Shown here in pieces: positions 1 to 7,545 of a DNA stretch of 27,770 bases (positions are counted from its first letter, which is position 1; every line of letters begins with the position of its first letter). The DNA comes from Thermoplasmata archaeon (GTDB lineage Archaea > Thermoplasmatota > Thermoplasmata > Thermoplasmatales > Thermoplasmataceae), in NCBI GenBank assembly GCA_021835185.1, contig JAKBQO010000005.1, positions 1 to 27,770 on the forward strand, given 5' to 3'. The translations under genes and the position numbers were made by a program. The notes below the pieces were generated by a model. That model was given only the letters and a program-made list of their open reading frames with translations. It did not search any database and was not told where the DNA came from.

Positions 1-62
1 TTATCTCTAATTTTTTACATATATGATAATGATGTATAAATCAATTATACCCTGTAAAAATC

Positions 63-85
63 TGTGAAGTTCCACCCGTTTCACA
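63..85. promoter_or_regulatory. Inverted repeat TGTGAA-N11-TTCACA
   Basis: Perfect 6-bp arms (63-68 and 80-85) flank an 11-base spacer, in a 274-base gene-free stretch at the left edge. The stretch is otherwise AT-rich and shows no ORF or RNA that I can support. The repeat could be an operator or the 3' hairpin of a gene to the left. A second repeat of the same form lies at 12618-12640. Function is unknown. Confidence 0.3.
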
Positions 86-251
86 TGAAATCGTTGTAAT
101 GTATAATGGTAATTAAATTGGAGTTAATGTACAGACCCATGAAGAATTATCCTCTATAATGGAATTTAAAAAATGGATATTTTGTGAAAAAATAAAGGGT
201 TCTGGTTGCCGGGAAAAATTCTAAAATTTATTTCACAGTAATATATTAATT

Positions 252-270
252 TAAAAAATAAATAAAAGAA
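252..270 (-). terminator. T-rich terminator after korB
   Basis: Read on the minus strand, the DNA just after the korB stop has several T-runs, up to six Ts. Archaeal RNA polymerase commonly terminates at such runs without a hairpin. The assignment rests on position and composition only. Confidence 0.4.
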
Positions 271-274
271 TATT

Positions 275-1219
275 TTATTCAATATCCTTTTCTGAGAACG
301 TTTTTATTGGGTCTACAATTGTATATCCATCCTTGTCGGATACATCCTGCAATGCAGGAGGGTACTTCAGGTAGTCTGGAACTATTCCAGAAAGTCTCTT
401 TGTGTAACTGGGTATGGTATTGTTTTCATAGAATATTCCTATTGGTATGTGATCTCCCCATTCTAAGGATTTTCTGTATCCCTTATCGAATTTTGCTTCA
501 TCCTCTTCCTGAGTGTTAACAACCGGATTCCAGTCCTTGTTATCCTCCAGTTTGTACACACGTTGCCTGTACCAATCGAGGGTATTTACATCGTTGTATG
601 TAGGGCATGGTTGAAGAACCTCTATTACTGCAGAGCCCTGGTGTTTTATTGCTCTCTGTATCATTTCTGAAAGTTGCTTAATTTCGGATGAGAATCCTCT
701 GGCAACAAATGAGTAACCCGCCGCCATAGCCAGTGTTATGGGATTTATTTTACCCATTATGTTTGGACGCGGAAGGCTTTTAGTTTTTTCTCCAAGAGGA
801 AGGGTGGGTGCTGCCTGCCCCTTTGTAAGCCCATAGACTGAATTATTGTATAATATTATATTAATTCCAGAGTTCCTTCTTCCCTCTCCAACGAAATGCC
901 CTGCTCCGATGCTTAGCATGTCTCCGTCACCACCCATCACAAGAACGTTTAGATTGGGGTTTGCAAGTTTTACTCCCACGGCATAGGGTATAGCCCTTCC
1001 GTGGAGTGTATGTATTCCGGCTATGTTAAGATAGTGCGGAGTCTTTCCTGAGCATCCTATTCCTGATACTGCAACCACATCTTCGGGATCCATCTTCATG
1101 GCTGATAAAGCCTGTGTTACGGCACTTACTATTCCAAAATCTCCGCAACCCGGGCACCAGTCTATTGTTATATTGTTCCTGAAATTGTAATTGCTCTTGT
1201 CTGTTACGCTTTTTTGCAT
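275..1219 (-). CDS. korB: 2-oxoacid:ferredoxin oxidoreductase, beta subunit
   Basis: This is the TPP- and iron-sulfur-binding subunit of a 2-oxoacid:ferredoxin oxidoreductase, which decarboxylates a 2-oxoacid to its acyl-CoA and passes electrons to ferredoxin. WCPGCGDFG (Cys22, Cys25), SGIGCSG (Cys56) and the late LQPCPTYN supply the four cysteines expected for one [4Fe-4S] cluster. GGDGDMLSIG followed by YNNSVYGLTKGQ is the TPP/Mg2+ site. I chose the ATG at 1219 (314 aa). A GTG nine bases upstream lies inside the Shine-Dalgarno AGGTGA, which itself overlaps the korA stop codon, so translation is probably coupled. The neighbouring sucCD genes point to 2-oxoglutarate as substrate, but archaeal enzymes of this type are often broad (pyruvate, 2-oxobutyrate), so specificity is inferred. 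Confidence 0.93.
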   Translation of the reverse strand: MQKSVTDKSNYNFRNNITIDWCPGCGDFGIVSAVTQALSAMKMDPEDVVAVSGIGCSGKTPHYLNIAGIHTLHGRAIPYAVGVKLANPNLNVLVMGGDGDMLSIGAGHFVGEGRRNSGINIILYNNSVYGLTKGQAAPTLPLGEKTKSLPRPNIMGKINPITLAMAAGYSFVARGFSSEIKQLSEMIQRAIKHQGSAVIEVLQPCPTYNDVNTLDWYRQRVYKLEDNKDWNPVVNTQEEDEAKFDKGYRKSLEWGDHIPIGIFYENNTIPSYTKRLSGIVPDYLKYPPALQDVSDKDGYTIVDPIKTFSEKDIE

Positions 1220-1229
1220 CTTTATCACC

Positions 1230-3128
1230 TTATGACCCCTCCTGGAGTACTTCCAGGGCGGGTTTCTTTTCCATTATATTCTTGGTTGACCTGAGGACCT
1301 CATCAAGGGTCATATGCCTTCCATTATATTTCAATATGAAATTCTCTATTTTTATGCCTGTGTTCATTCTTATTACCTTAGCTGCCTGTCCAGTCATATT
1401 GCTTTCAACGTCTATTATCAGATGGGAATTTTTCAGGACTTTCTCTACATATTCCGATGGGAAAGGCTCAAACATCCTGAGATAAAGCAGATTTGCAGAT
1501 ATTCCCTCTTTCTTTAGCTCATCAATGGTATCAAGCAAGAGGCTTTTCTGGCTTCCCCATGTAACATATGTTATATCTGCATTTTCAGCACCATAGAGGA
1601 CTACCTTGTCTTCTAAGGGAATCTCATTGTCTGCTGTAACCAGTTTCTGCATTCTCTTCTCCATCATCCTGTCTCTCATCGCCGTATCTTCGGTAACATG
1701 GCCAAGTTCATTATGTTCATCGCCTGTCATCCAGAATATATCCTTTCCGAACACACCGTATGGGGATATCCCATCCTTGGTATTTAGTGAGTATCTCTTA
1801 AAGTTCTCATGATTCGTGTTTTCATTATATTTTATAATCTTTACCTTTTTGATATCTATTCCCGGAACCATATCCATTGTGTTGGCCAGGGTTTTGTCTA
1901 TGAGGTGGATTACCGGCATCTGATATCTCTGTGCATAATTCAATGATTTCATACCGTCATATATGCACTCTTCCATATCTCCTGAGGACATAACTATCTT
2001 AGGGAATTCACCATGACCTGTGTTGAGTGCGAACATCAGATCTGCCTGCCCGTTCCTTGTGGGCAATCCTGTTGATGGGCCTCCTCTCTGGTAGAATGTT
2101 ATTACCACCGGTATTTCAGTCATTCCTGCATAGCCTATTCCCTCTGCCATAAGTGAGAATCCTGGACCGGATGTTGCAGTAGCACTTCTGGTTCCTGTAA
2201 GAGCTGCACCGTTTGCCATATTTATTGCAGAAAGTTCATCCTCACATTGTACTACCACAAGCCCTGCTTTCTTCAGATCTTTTCCGGCAGATTCTAGGAA
2301 CTTCATTTCTTCATGGCTTTCCAGTAGTGTGCTTTCATCACTTGCTGGGGTAATTGGATAATAGGTCTGAAATCTAAGACCACCCATTAATTTGCCAATG
2401 GCTGTTGCGTCATTGCCTGTCAGAAGCATTCTTGCTGTTGCCGGATATGTTGGCAATGTTTCCGTTTTTATTGAAGAACCTGCAACGTAATCGTATGCTG
2501 CTTTTATTACCTGAATATTTGATTCTATTACAGCTGGCTTTTTCTTGAAGGCAAACTTTATTCCCTCATCTGTATGGTCCTCGTCCAGACCAACCAATGC
2601 CAGGGTGACTCCAGCTCCCAGTGTGTTATAATAACGGTTTGACGGTCCATTATGCACATTTTCGTTGATCAGTTTGTCAAAGGGTATAGCTATTACGTCT
2701 ATTCCGGTTTTTTTGAAGTATTCAAGGACTCCCGGAATGTCTAGAGTAAGATTCATTGATAAAAGTTCATCCTCTATTCTTCCGCTTGTATCAGATGTGA
2801 TCATTCTGGCATTTTTAAGGCTAAATCCGTTAAATGCTGAATCATAAACAACCTTTGACCCCTTGGACACATCAAACATATGCTCGAATAGTGTATCTGG
2901 GTCTAGAGCAACCATTATATCCACTGGATATTTCAGTGATTTAGGCCGCTCGTGCATTATTCTAAAATGTATGTAGCTATGTCTTCCCTTAATATTGGAA
3001 TGGAATTCCCTTATTCCGTAAATATTATAGCCGGCCAATGAAAATGCCATACTAATCATATTTGCAGCACTATCTATTCCTCCGCCTTGTGGACCTCCCA
3101 CAAGAAGATTGATATCAGTTTCCTGCAT
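1230..3128 (-). CDS. korA: 2-oxoacid:ferredoxin oxidoreductase, fused gamma-alpha subunit
   Basis: The catalytic partner of the beta subunit downstream. Residues 1-190 are the gamma domain, with the glycine-rich GGPQGGGIDSAANM near the N-terminus. A linker leads to the alpha (pyrimidine-binding) domain, which begins around residue 225 and carries YYPITPASDES at 246-256. That is the YPITP signature known from Sulfolobus-type two-subunit enzymes. The C-terminus is the transketolase-C-like region (YVTWGSQKS, LYLRMFEPFP). At 632 aa it has the usual length for the fused form. The ATG at 3128 follows a TATA box at 3151-3164, so the transcript is probably leaderless. A perfect inverted repeat sits between the two (3130-3146). 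First gene of a korA-korB operon. Confidence 0.94.
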   Translation of the reverse strand: MQETDINLLVGGPQGGGIDSAANMISMAFSLAGYNIYGIREFHSNIKGRHSYIHFRIMHERPKSLKYPVDIMVALDPDTLFEHMFDVSKGSKVVYDSAFNGFSLKNARMITSDTSGRIEDELLSMNLTLDIPGVLEYFKKTGIDVIAIPFDKLINENVHNGPSNRYYNTLGAGVTLALVGLDEDHTDEGIKFAFKKKPAVIESNIQVIKAAYDYVAGSSIKTETLPTYPATARMLLTGNDATAIGKLMGGLRFQTYYPITPASDESTLLESHEEMKFLESAGKDLKKAGLVVVQCEDELSAINMANGAALTGTRSATATSGPGFSLMAEGIGYAGMTEIPVVITFYQRGGPSTGLPTRNGQADLMFALNTGHGEFPKIVMSSGDMEECIYDGMKSLNYAQRYQMPVIHLIDKTLANTMDMVPGIDIKKVKIIKYNENTNHENFKRYSLNTKDGISPYGVFGKDIFWMTGDEHNELGHVTEDTAMRDRMMEKRMQKLVTADNEIPLEDKVVLYGAENADITYVTWGSQKSLLLDTIDELKKEGISANLLYLRMFEPFPSEYVEKVLKNSHLIIDVESNMTGQAAKVIRMNTGIKIENFILKYNGRHMTLDEVLRSTKNIMEKKPALEVLQEGS

Positions 3129-3129
3129 T

Positions 3130-3146
3130 CTTATCGTTATGATAAG
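3130..3146. promoter_or_regulatory. Inverted repeat CTTATC-N5-GATAAG at the korA start
   Basis: Perfect 6-bp arms with a 5-base spacer, lying between the korA TATA box and its start codon. A protein bound here would cover the transcription start, so this is a reasonable operator candidate for repression of korAB. No regulator is known from the window. Confidence 0.4.
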
Positions 3147-3150
3147 CCTA

Positions 3151-3164
3151 ATTTAATTTAAAAA
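3151..3164 (-). promoter_or_regulatory. TATA box of korAB
   Basis: On the minus strand this reads TTTTTAAATTAAAT, about 22-36 bases before the korA ATG. The spacing suits an archaeal promoter giving a leaderless or nearly leaderless mRNA. Confidence 0.55.
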
Positions 3165-3252
3165 CTTTACCATCGGATTATAAGTATAAGATTTTAAATA
3201 GTTCATTTTTTTAGTACAAAAATATTATTTTAATGGATAAAAATTGAATATT

Positions 3253-3537
3253 TTATATGTATTTTAACCATTCCATGACAGGATCATCATCTATAATGTT
3301 TATTTCCGTCTTCCCAAATGCTGATGTTGTTACAAACTTGGTAAAGTATGCAATGTCATTATCGATATACCCATACATAACATGTTCTACAGATTCACCA
3401 TCTGGAAAATGAGCCTCTGCTTCAGGTGCATTGGGAATGAAATGAAGATCAAAATTAGTTCCTTCTGTATAAAGTTTATAGGATGAATTTTCCAGTACAT
3501 AATTCTTTAGTTTTTCAAAGTTAATATTGGGTTTCAT
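3253..3537 (-). CDS. Small acidic protein of unknown function (94 aa)
   Basis: I do not recognise this protein. It is soluble-looking and acidic, with no signal peptide, membrane segment or metal-binding cysteine cluster. It has an EAEAHFPDGESVEHVMYGYI stretch in the middle and ends in DDDPVMEWLKYI. The start is supported by a TATA box 20-30 bases upstream (3556-3569), so the gene has its own promoter and is probably leaderless. It sits between sucD and korA, all on the minus strand. A role linked to the 2-oxoglutarate to succinate steps is possible, but only its position suggests it. Confidence 0.7.
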   Translation of the reverse strand: MKPNINFEKLKNYVLENSSYKLYTEGTNFDLHFIPNAPEAEAHFPDGESVEHVMYGYIDNDIAYFTKFVTTSAFGKTEINIIDDDPVMEWLKYI

Positions 3538-3555
3538 AAAACGAAATTAAAGCAA

Positions 3556-3569
3556 AATATATAAATATA
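3556..3569 (-). promoter_or_regulatory. TATA box of the 94-aa gene
   Basis: Minus strand TATATTTATATATT, ending about 19 bases before the ATG at 3537. It lies between sucD and this gene and makes the small gene an independent transcription unit. Confidence 0.5.
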
Positions 3570-3584
3570 ACATTTTTAATGCCA

Positions 3585-4439
3585 TTATTTTTGAAGAAGT
3601 GATGGTATATCATCAGGATAGTTGGCAACCTTAATGCCTGCCTCCTTGAATGCCTTTATCTTTGATTCTGCTGTTCCGGTTCCCTTTTCAATAATAGCAC
3701 CTGCATGTCCCATTCTTTTCCCGGGGGGAGCGCTTATACCTGTTATGTATCCTGTAACAGGTTTCTTAACATATTTTTTGATATATTCAGCAGCCTTCTC
3801 CTCTTCACCTCCTCCAATTTCACCAACGAGGACAATCTGCTTTGTTTCCGGATCATCGTTAAATATTTTTATTATGTCGGAGAATGTTGTTCCGATTATT
3901 GGGTCTCCACCAAGCCCTATGACTGTACTTTCACCAAATCCTGCATCCGTGACTGCCTTTACTATTTCATAGGTAAGAGTTCCACTTCTGGATGCAATAG
4001 CCACATTCCCTTTGCGGAATATGTTATTTGGCATGATTCCTATCTTTGCCTGTCCTGCAACTGTTATCCCAGGACTGTTTGGCCCTATCATGAACACTCC
4101 CTTTCTCCTTGCTTCATGGTATAACTCCATTGTGTCATGTACCGGCACATGTTCAGTGAGTATGTATATTAATTTTATGCCATTTTCTATTGCCTCCAGT
4201 GCTGCATCCTTCACAAAGGGAGCGGGTACCGAAATCATTGAAGCTTCAGGTTCAAGTTTTAATGTGTCTGCAACATTGTTGTAGATATCCACGCCATTCA
4301 CCTTTGTTCCTGCCTTTCCAGGAGAAACTCCAGCCACAACATTGGTTCCGAATTTTATCATTTCGCCTGAATGGAATGCACCCTGATGGCCAGTCATGCC
4401 CTGGACTATTACCCTTGTTTCCTTATTTATTATAACCAT
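3585..4439 (-). CDS. sucD: Succinyl-CoA synthetase (ADP-forming), alpha subunit
   Basis: The alpha subunit binds CoA and carries the phosphohistidine of succinyl-CoA + ADP + Pi = succinate + ATP + CoA. An N-terminal CoA-binding Rossmann domain (RVIVQGMTGHQG) is followed by the ligase domain, with the active-site histidine in GHAGAII (His245) and the conserved GIGGG-type loop as GEIGGGEEE. I chose the ATG at 4439 (284 aa). A TTG at 4448 also opens the frame, but it lies next to a GGGGG Shine-Dalgarno run that suits the ATG, and family members begin near this ATG. The sucC stop is 1 base upstream, so the pair is translationally coupled and makes a 1:1 complex. Confidence 0.94.
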   Translation of the reverse strand: MVIINKETRVIVQGMTGHQGAFHSGEMIKFGTNVVAGVSPGKAGTKVNGVDIYNNVADTLKLEPEASMISVPAPFVKDAALEAIENGIKLIYILTEHVPVHDTMELYHEARRKGVFMIGPNSPGITVAGQAKIGIMPNNIFRKGNVAIASRSGTLTYEIVKAVTDAGFGESTVIGLGGDPIIGTTFSDIIKIFNDDPETKQIVLVGEIGGGEEEKAAEYIKKYVKKPVTGYITGISAPPGKRMGHAGAIIEKGTGTAESKIKAFKEAGIKVANYPDDIPSLLQK

Positions 4440-4440
4440 T

Positions 4441-5541
4441 TTATTCAACCCCCTGTATTCTTGACAGCTCCTTAACTGCGTCTGTCATATTGGTGAATGC
4501 TTTTATGCCGCTTTCTAAGAGAATTTTCTGTCCCTCATCTTCGTGAACGCCACTGAGCCTCACAACAATTTGCTGCTTTATATCAAATTTCTCCTTAGAT
4601 GAAACTATCCCGTTTGCCACTGTATCAGCCTTTGTCACACCGCCAAATATGTTTACAAATATGAGTTTGGGCCTTGCTCTCATAACAAACGAGAAAGCGT
4701 CTTCGACTATCTCAATATTATCAGTTCCACCAAGATCCAGGAAATTTCTGGGTTTCAATTTATGCAGAGTCAATGAATCCATTGTAGCCATAGTTAATCC
4801 AGCACCATTTGCTATAACCCCTATGTCCCCATCCATTTCTATAAATGTAAAGCTCTTGGATGCAGCCTCGTTTTCCAGTGGCGTTTTGTCTGGATCTGTT
4901 ATCATATAATCCTTGTGCCTGTATAACGCGTTATCATCTATTATGACCTTGGAATCCCCTGCAATTATATTATTATCTGCATCTATCACGAGAGGATTTA
5001 TCTCAGTAAGCAAAGCATCTTCTTCCACAAAGGCTTTGTAAAGGGATGAAAGAAGGTTGCTGAACTGCTTCTTGTTCTCTATGGGAAGATGGGAAAGTGC
5101 CTCCCTGGCTATATAGTCAGAATAACCCACCATGGGGTCTACGTGAATTTTGTGAATATTCTCTTCTGGAACGCTTTCAATTTCCATGCCACCATCTGCC
5201 GACAGTATTATTACAGGCTGTTTTGTTGCACGGTCAAGTGTAATGCTCAGGTACAGCTCCTTTTTAATATTTAACATCCTTTCTATAAGCAATTTCTTTA
5301 CTGTAAGATTGTTTATAGTGGAATTGAGTAATTGATCTGCATACGCTGACAGCTCTTTGCCATTCTTTGCAAATTTAATTCCACCTGCCTTACCCCTTTT
5401 TCCAGAAAGAATCTGTGATTTAATAGCAACCGGATATTCAAATTTTCTAAGTTCGCCAACATTTTCTATTACATATCCATCGGGTACCGGTATTCCATAT
5501 TTCCTGAATATTTCCTTACCCATATATTCATAAAGATTCAT
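4441..5541 (-). CDS. sucC: Succinyl-CoA synthetase (ADP-forming), beta subunit
   Basis: The beta subunit has the nucleotide-binding ATP-grasp domain at the N-terminus (MNLYEYMGKEIFRKYGIPVP, then KSQILSGKRGKAGGIKFA) and the C-terminal CoA-ligase domain (VNIFGGVTKADTVANGIV). Its 366 aa are slightly short against the usual 380-390 but both domains look intact. The ATG at 5541 follows an AT-rich TATA element (5567-5580). It is the first gene of sucC-sucD. With korAB just downstream on the same strand, the genes cover 2-oxoglutarate to succinate in the oxidative TCA cycle, with ferredoxin as electron acceptor. Confidence 0.94.
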   Translation of the reverse strand: MNLYEYMGKEIFRKYGIPVPDGYVIENVGELRKFEYPVAIKSQILSGKRGKAGGIKFAKNGKELSAYADQLLNSTINNLTVKKLLIERMLNIKKELYLSITLDRATKQPVIILSADGGMEIESVPEENIHKIHVDPMVGYSDYIAREALSHLPIENKKQFSNLLSSLYKAFVEEDALLTEINPLVIDADNNIIAGDSKVIIDDNALYRHKDYMITDPDKTPLENEAASKSFTFIEMDGDIGVIANGAGLTMATMDSLTLHKLKPRNFLDLGGTDNIEIVEDAFSFVMRARPKLIFVNIFGGVTKADTVANGIVSSKEKFDIKQQIVVRLSGVHEDEGQKILLESGIKAFTNMTDAVKELSRIQGVE

Positions 5542-5566
5542 TGCAATCCATAATATATTAATAAAG

Positions 5567-5580
5567 CATATTTAATATTA
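5567..5580 (-). promoter_or_regulatory. TATA box of sucCD
   Basis: Minus strand TAATATTAAATATG, about 26-39 bases before the sucC ATG. Position and composition fit a leaderless archaeal promoter. A second AT-rich stretch nearer the gene makes the exact box uncertain. Confidence 0.4.
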
Positions 5581-5649
5581 TTTTTTAGGGAATAAGTTTT
5601 CTGCTCAAAGTTTTCCGCTTGTCAGATATTTTCTCCCTATTGTATATAT

Positions 5650-5690
5650 GTGACATCCTCCCCAAGCTAACGCATGGGGCTTCCCGCTTA
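5650..5690 (-). mobile_element. IS200/IS605-type element end (relic)
   Basis: On the minus strand the DNA reads GGGAAGCCCCATGCG, a short loop, then CTTGGGGAGGATGTCAC. A stem of CCCCA/TGGGG flanked by GAAG on one side and GAGGATGTCAC on the other is a form I know from the right ends of IS200/IS605 (tnpB-type) elements. No intact tnpA or tnpB is attached, so this is a solitary remnant or a small non-autonomous copy. The identification is by pattern memory, not alignment. Confidence 0.55.
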
Positions 5691-5734
5691 TATGTTAAAT
5701 CCCATTAAAAGAGGTTGTAACATATTTCTTCAAT

Positions 5735-5746
5735 AATATATTTAAA
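5735..5746 (+). promoter_or_regulatory. TATA box of the aldo/keto reductase gene
   Basis: The sequence AATATATTTAAA is a strong archaeal TATA element. It overlaps the first possible ATG of the reading frame (5746), so that ATG cannot be the start. The expected transcript start falls at about 5765-5773, at the ATG pair 5770/5773. Confidence 0.55.
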
Positions 5747-5769
5747 TGGTGATTGACATTATGAATTTA

Positions 5770-6606
5770 ATGATGTACAGAGAGTTCGGCAATAGTTCAT
5801 TCAAAACTTCGGCTATAGGCATGGGGACTTACTACGATGTGAGATGGATATTCAAGACCTATTTGGGCGTATACTCAGGCAAAGAACAGAAGGTTGATGC
5901 TATCAAATCAGGAATTGACAATGGAATTAACCTTATAGATACTGCAGAGCTGTACAGGTCAGAAAAAATAATTGGTTCTGTGATAAAACAGTACAAAAGG
6001 GATGGACTATTCCTGGCAACGAAGGTTTTTCCAACACATCTATCACCAAAATCGCTGGAAAAGGCTCTTGACCGTAGCCTGAAAAATCTTGATACCAATT
6101 ATGTTGATTTGTATCAGATTCATTTTCCAAATCCCACAATAGACCTCAAAAAAACACTTAGGACCATGGAGAAGATGATAGACGTGGGAAAAATGAAATA
6201 CATAGGCCTGAGCAATTTTAATTTGAACCTCATAAAACGTGCACAGAACGCACTGTCAAAATATGAAATTACGTCTGTGCAGATAAACTATAATATTTTT
6301 CACAGGAAAAACCAGAGAGGCATTATAGATTATTGTGAAAAAAATCACATAGCTGTAATGGCATATTTTCCACTGGGACATGGAAAGGCCACTCAGCCAC
6401 AATATAACAAATATTTTGACCATATCAGAAAAACAGTAGGTGATGTGCCGAATGCCAATATAGCTTTGGCCTATCTTGTAAGCAAACATCAGAATACGTT
6501 TCCCATACCAAGGGCATCTAACAGGGAACATGTTATGCAGAATGTAAAATTTTCGGATTTGCTACTTAAGGATGAGGAGATGAAATACCTGGAAAATAGA
6601 CTTTAA
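5770..6606 (+). CDS. Aldo/keto reductase
   Basis: A cytosolic NADPH-dependent carbonyl reductase of the aldo/keto reductase superfamily, a single TIM barrel. Visible are the N-terminal YREFGNSSFKTSAIGMGT, the catalytic Asp and Tyr in LIDTAELYRSE, the Lys in LATKVF and the His in DLYQIHFPNP, and the cofactor-side IGLSNFN. The tetrad is therefore complete. The frame is open from 5746, but the TATA box covers that ATG; I use the ATG at 5770 (278 aa), with 5773 equally possible. The gene stands alone, downstream of an IS200/IS605-type end. Its substrate cannot be told from sequence; a sugar or small aldehyde is usual for the family. Confidence 0.88.
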   Translation: MMYREFGNSSFKTSAIGMGTYYDVRWIFKTYLGVYSGKEQKVDAIKSGIDNGINLIDTAELYRSEKIIGSVIKQYKRDGLFLATKVFPTHLSPKSLEKALDRSLKNLDTNYVDLYQIHFPNPTIDLKKTLRTMEKMIDVGKMKYIGLSNFNLNLIKRAQNALSKYEITSVQINYNIFHRKNQRGIIDYCEKNHIAVMAYFPLGHGKATQPQYNKYFDHIRKTVGDVPNANIALAYLVSKHQNTFPIPRASNREHVMQNVKFSDLLLKDEEMKYLENRL

Positions 6607-6732
6607 TATTACATTTAGATGTGTCGATTATACACAGTTAAAAAAGAGCTGTTTTTAATAGGACTTCCCGCTCAAAATACTTGGTCTTTGAACATTTATA
6701 ATGCGTGTAATTTATAGAGGGCATCTGCATTT

Positions 6733-6749
6733 AAAATAAATATAAATAA
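6733..6749 (+). promoter_or_regulatory. TATA box of the 104-aa gene
   Basis: ATTTAAAATAAATATAA lies about 28-44 bases before the ATG at 6777. It supports that start, perhaps with a very short leader. Confidence 0.4.
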
Positions 6750-6776
6750 CATGTCCTGATTATGAATTAGACTGAA

Positions 6777-7091
6777 ATGATAATAGCTTTAGTATCATTT
6801 AGCGAGGGAAAGCTTGAAGAGTCTGACAGACAGTCAAGCATGGATATGGAAGATATAAAGAAAACGCTTGCCTATGCATTTCTATATGATTTTACTGTTA
6901 ATGTTTTGACAGATAATGGGGAGTATAAATTCCTATCTGTGTCTTCAATAAAGTATAATGACAGGGGTAATCTGTTTTTTTCTGGAAATTATTATTACAA
7001 TAATTTGAAAATGAAAAAGAATTTTTCATGGAGAGAGATCAGACATATTGATATAAACATAGAAAAAGACCCTGAAAAATCAACCTATTGA
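6777..7091 (+). CDS. Protein of unknown function (104 aa)
   Basis: I do not recognise this protein. The C-terminal two thirds alternate short hydrophobic and polar runs (FTVNVLTDNGEYKFLSVSSI, NLFFSGNYYYNN, FSWREIRHIDINIE), which suggests a small beta-rich fold. There is no signal peptide or membrane helix. The ATG at 6777 is placed by the TATA box upstream; an in-frame ATG at 6840 (MDMEDIKK) is an alternative. It lies between the aldo/keto reductase and a tnpB relic, with no clear operon partner. Confidence 0.55.
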   Translation: MIIALVSFSEGKLEESDRQSSMDMEDIKKTLAYAFLYDFTVNVLTDNGEYKFLSVSSIKYNDRGNLFFSGNYYYNNLKMKKNFSWREIRHIDINIEKDPEKSTY

Positions 7092-7206
7092 ATATATAAC
7101 TGGCATTCAACAGGATCTCAATAAAACCACTGAGTTTGATATGGCGATGAGTTTCTGGAAATAATATTTAAACACTGCTCTTATATAATGAATAAGAGGA
7201 ATAATA

Positions 7207-7386
7207 GAAGTACTTAAATAAGGCTTCTACTCCTATAGAAAAGTACCAGTGGAGCACAGAGAATTTAAACCTGATGGAGATAACACCTCCACGCTCAAAG
7301 GATTTAATATAAGTTCATAGGTAAGTGCAAGTTCTGTCTGTGAAACATGAAACTCTATGCCCTGGGATGAGGTGGCTGACATGTAA
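7207..7386 (+). pseudogene. tnpB: Decayed 3' end of an IS200/IS605 tnpB gene
   Basis: This frame reads PVEHREFKPDGDNTSTLKGF, NISS-stop, VSASSVCET-stop, NSMPWDEVADM-stop. That resembles the variable C-terminal tail of archaeal TnpB proteins, where a PVE-REF-P segment is followed by a VRAS-YE-GS-type segment. At least three in-frame stops, one before the PVE block, and the absence of the RuvC and zinc-ribbon parts show it is dead. It occupies much of the gap at 7092-7424; the rest of that gap shows nothing I can identify. The call rests on remembered family tails, so an alignment is needed. Confidence 0.5.
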
Positions 7387-7393
7387 ATAGGAA

Positions 7394-7404
7394 AATTAAT
7401 ATTA
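7394..7404 (+). promoter_or_regulatory. Probable TATA box of the SDR operon
   Basis: ATTAATATTAC sits 21-31 bases before the ATG of a 34-codon ORF at 7425. Transcription would start at or next to that ATG, giving a leaderless small ORF followed by the reductase gene. Confidence 0.4.
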
Positions 7405-7424
7405 CCTGTAATTATTCTTTTTAT

Positions 7425-7529
7425 ATGGCAAACAAAAAGTTTGAAATAATAAATTTCTTTTACAAATTATCAGTTGCACACAAGTCTGTTGAAAATAGAA
7501 ATGTTATATTATATTGCTATTTAATGTAA
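7425..7529 (+). CDS. Possible leaderless small ORF (34 aa) before the SDR gene
   Basis: This short frame begins MANKKFEIINFFYKLSVAHK and ends NVILYCYLM, 16 bases before the TTG of the SDR gene. The well-placed TATA box makes its ATG the likely first codon of the operon mRNA. The peptide is basic and partly hydrophobic. It could be a leader peptide, a small protein, or chance. I know no homologue. Confidence 0.3.
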   Translation: MANKKFEIINFFYKLSVAHKSVENRNVILYCYLM

Positions 7530-7545
7530 TAATAGAGGTAATATA

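Noticed and set aside
3622..4284. Plus-strand frames opposite sucD
   Set aside because: Shadows of the complete succinyl-CoA synthetase alpha gene.
5746..5769. Longer N-terminus for the aldo/keto reductase
   Set aside because: The ATG at 5746 lies within the TATA box, so it would not be on the mRNA. The family N-terminus begins near YREFG.
6661..6675. Second IS200/IS605 end suggested by CTTCCCGCT, as at 5680
   Set aside because: The shared stretch is only about 9 bases and lacks the hairpin and the GATGTCAC part.
7320..7386. C/D-box sRNA suggested by GATGAGG and CTGA near 7366-7379
   Set aside because: Only one box of each kind, no terminal stem and no proper C'/D' pair; the DNA is better explained as a tnpB tail.
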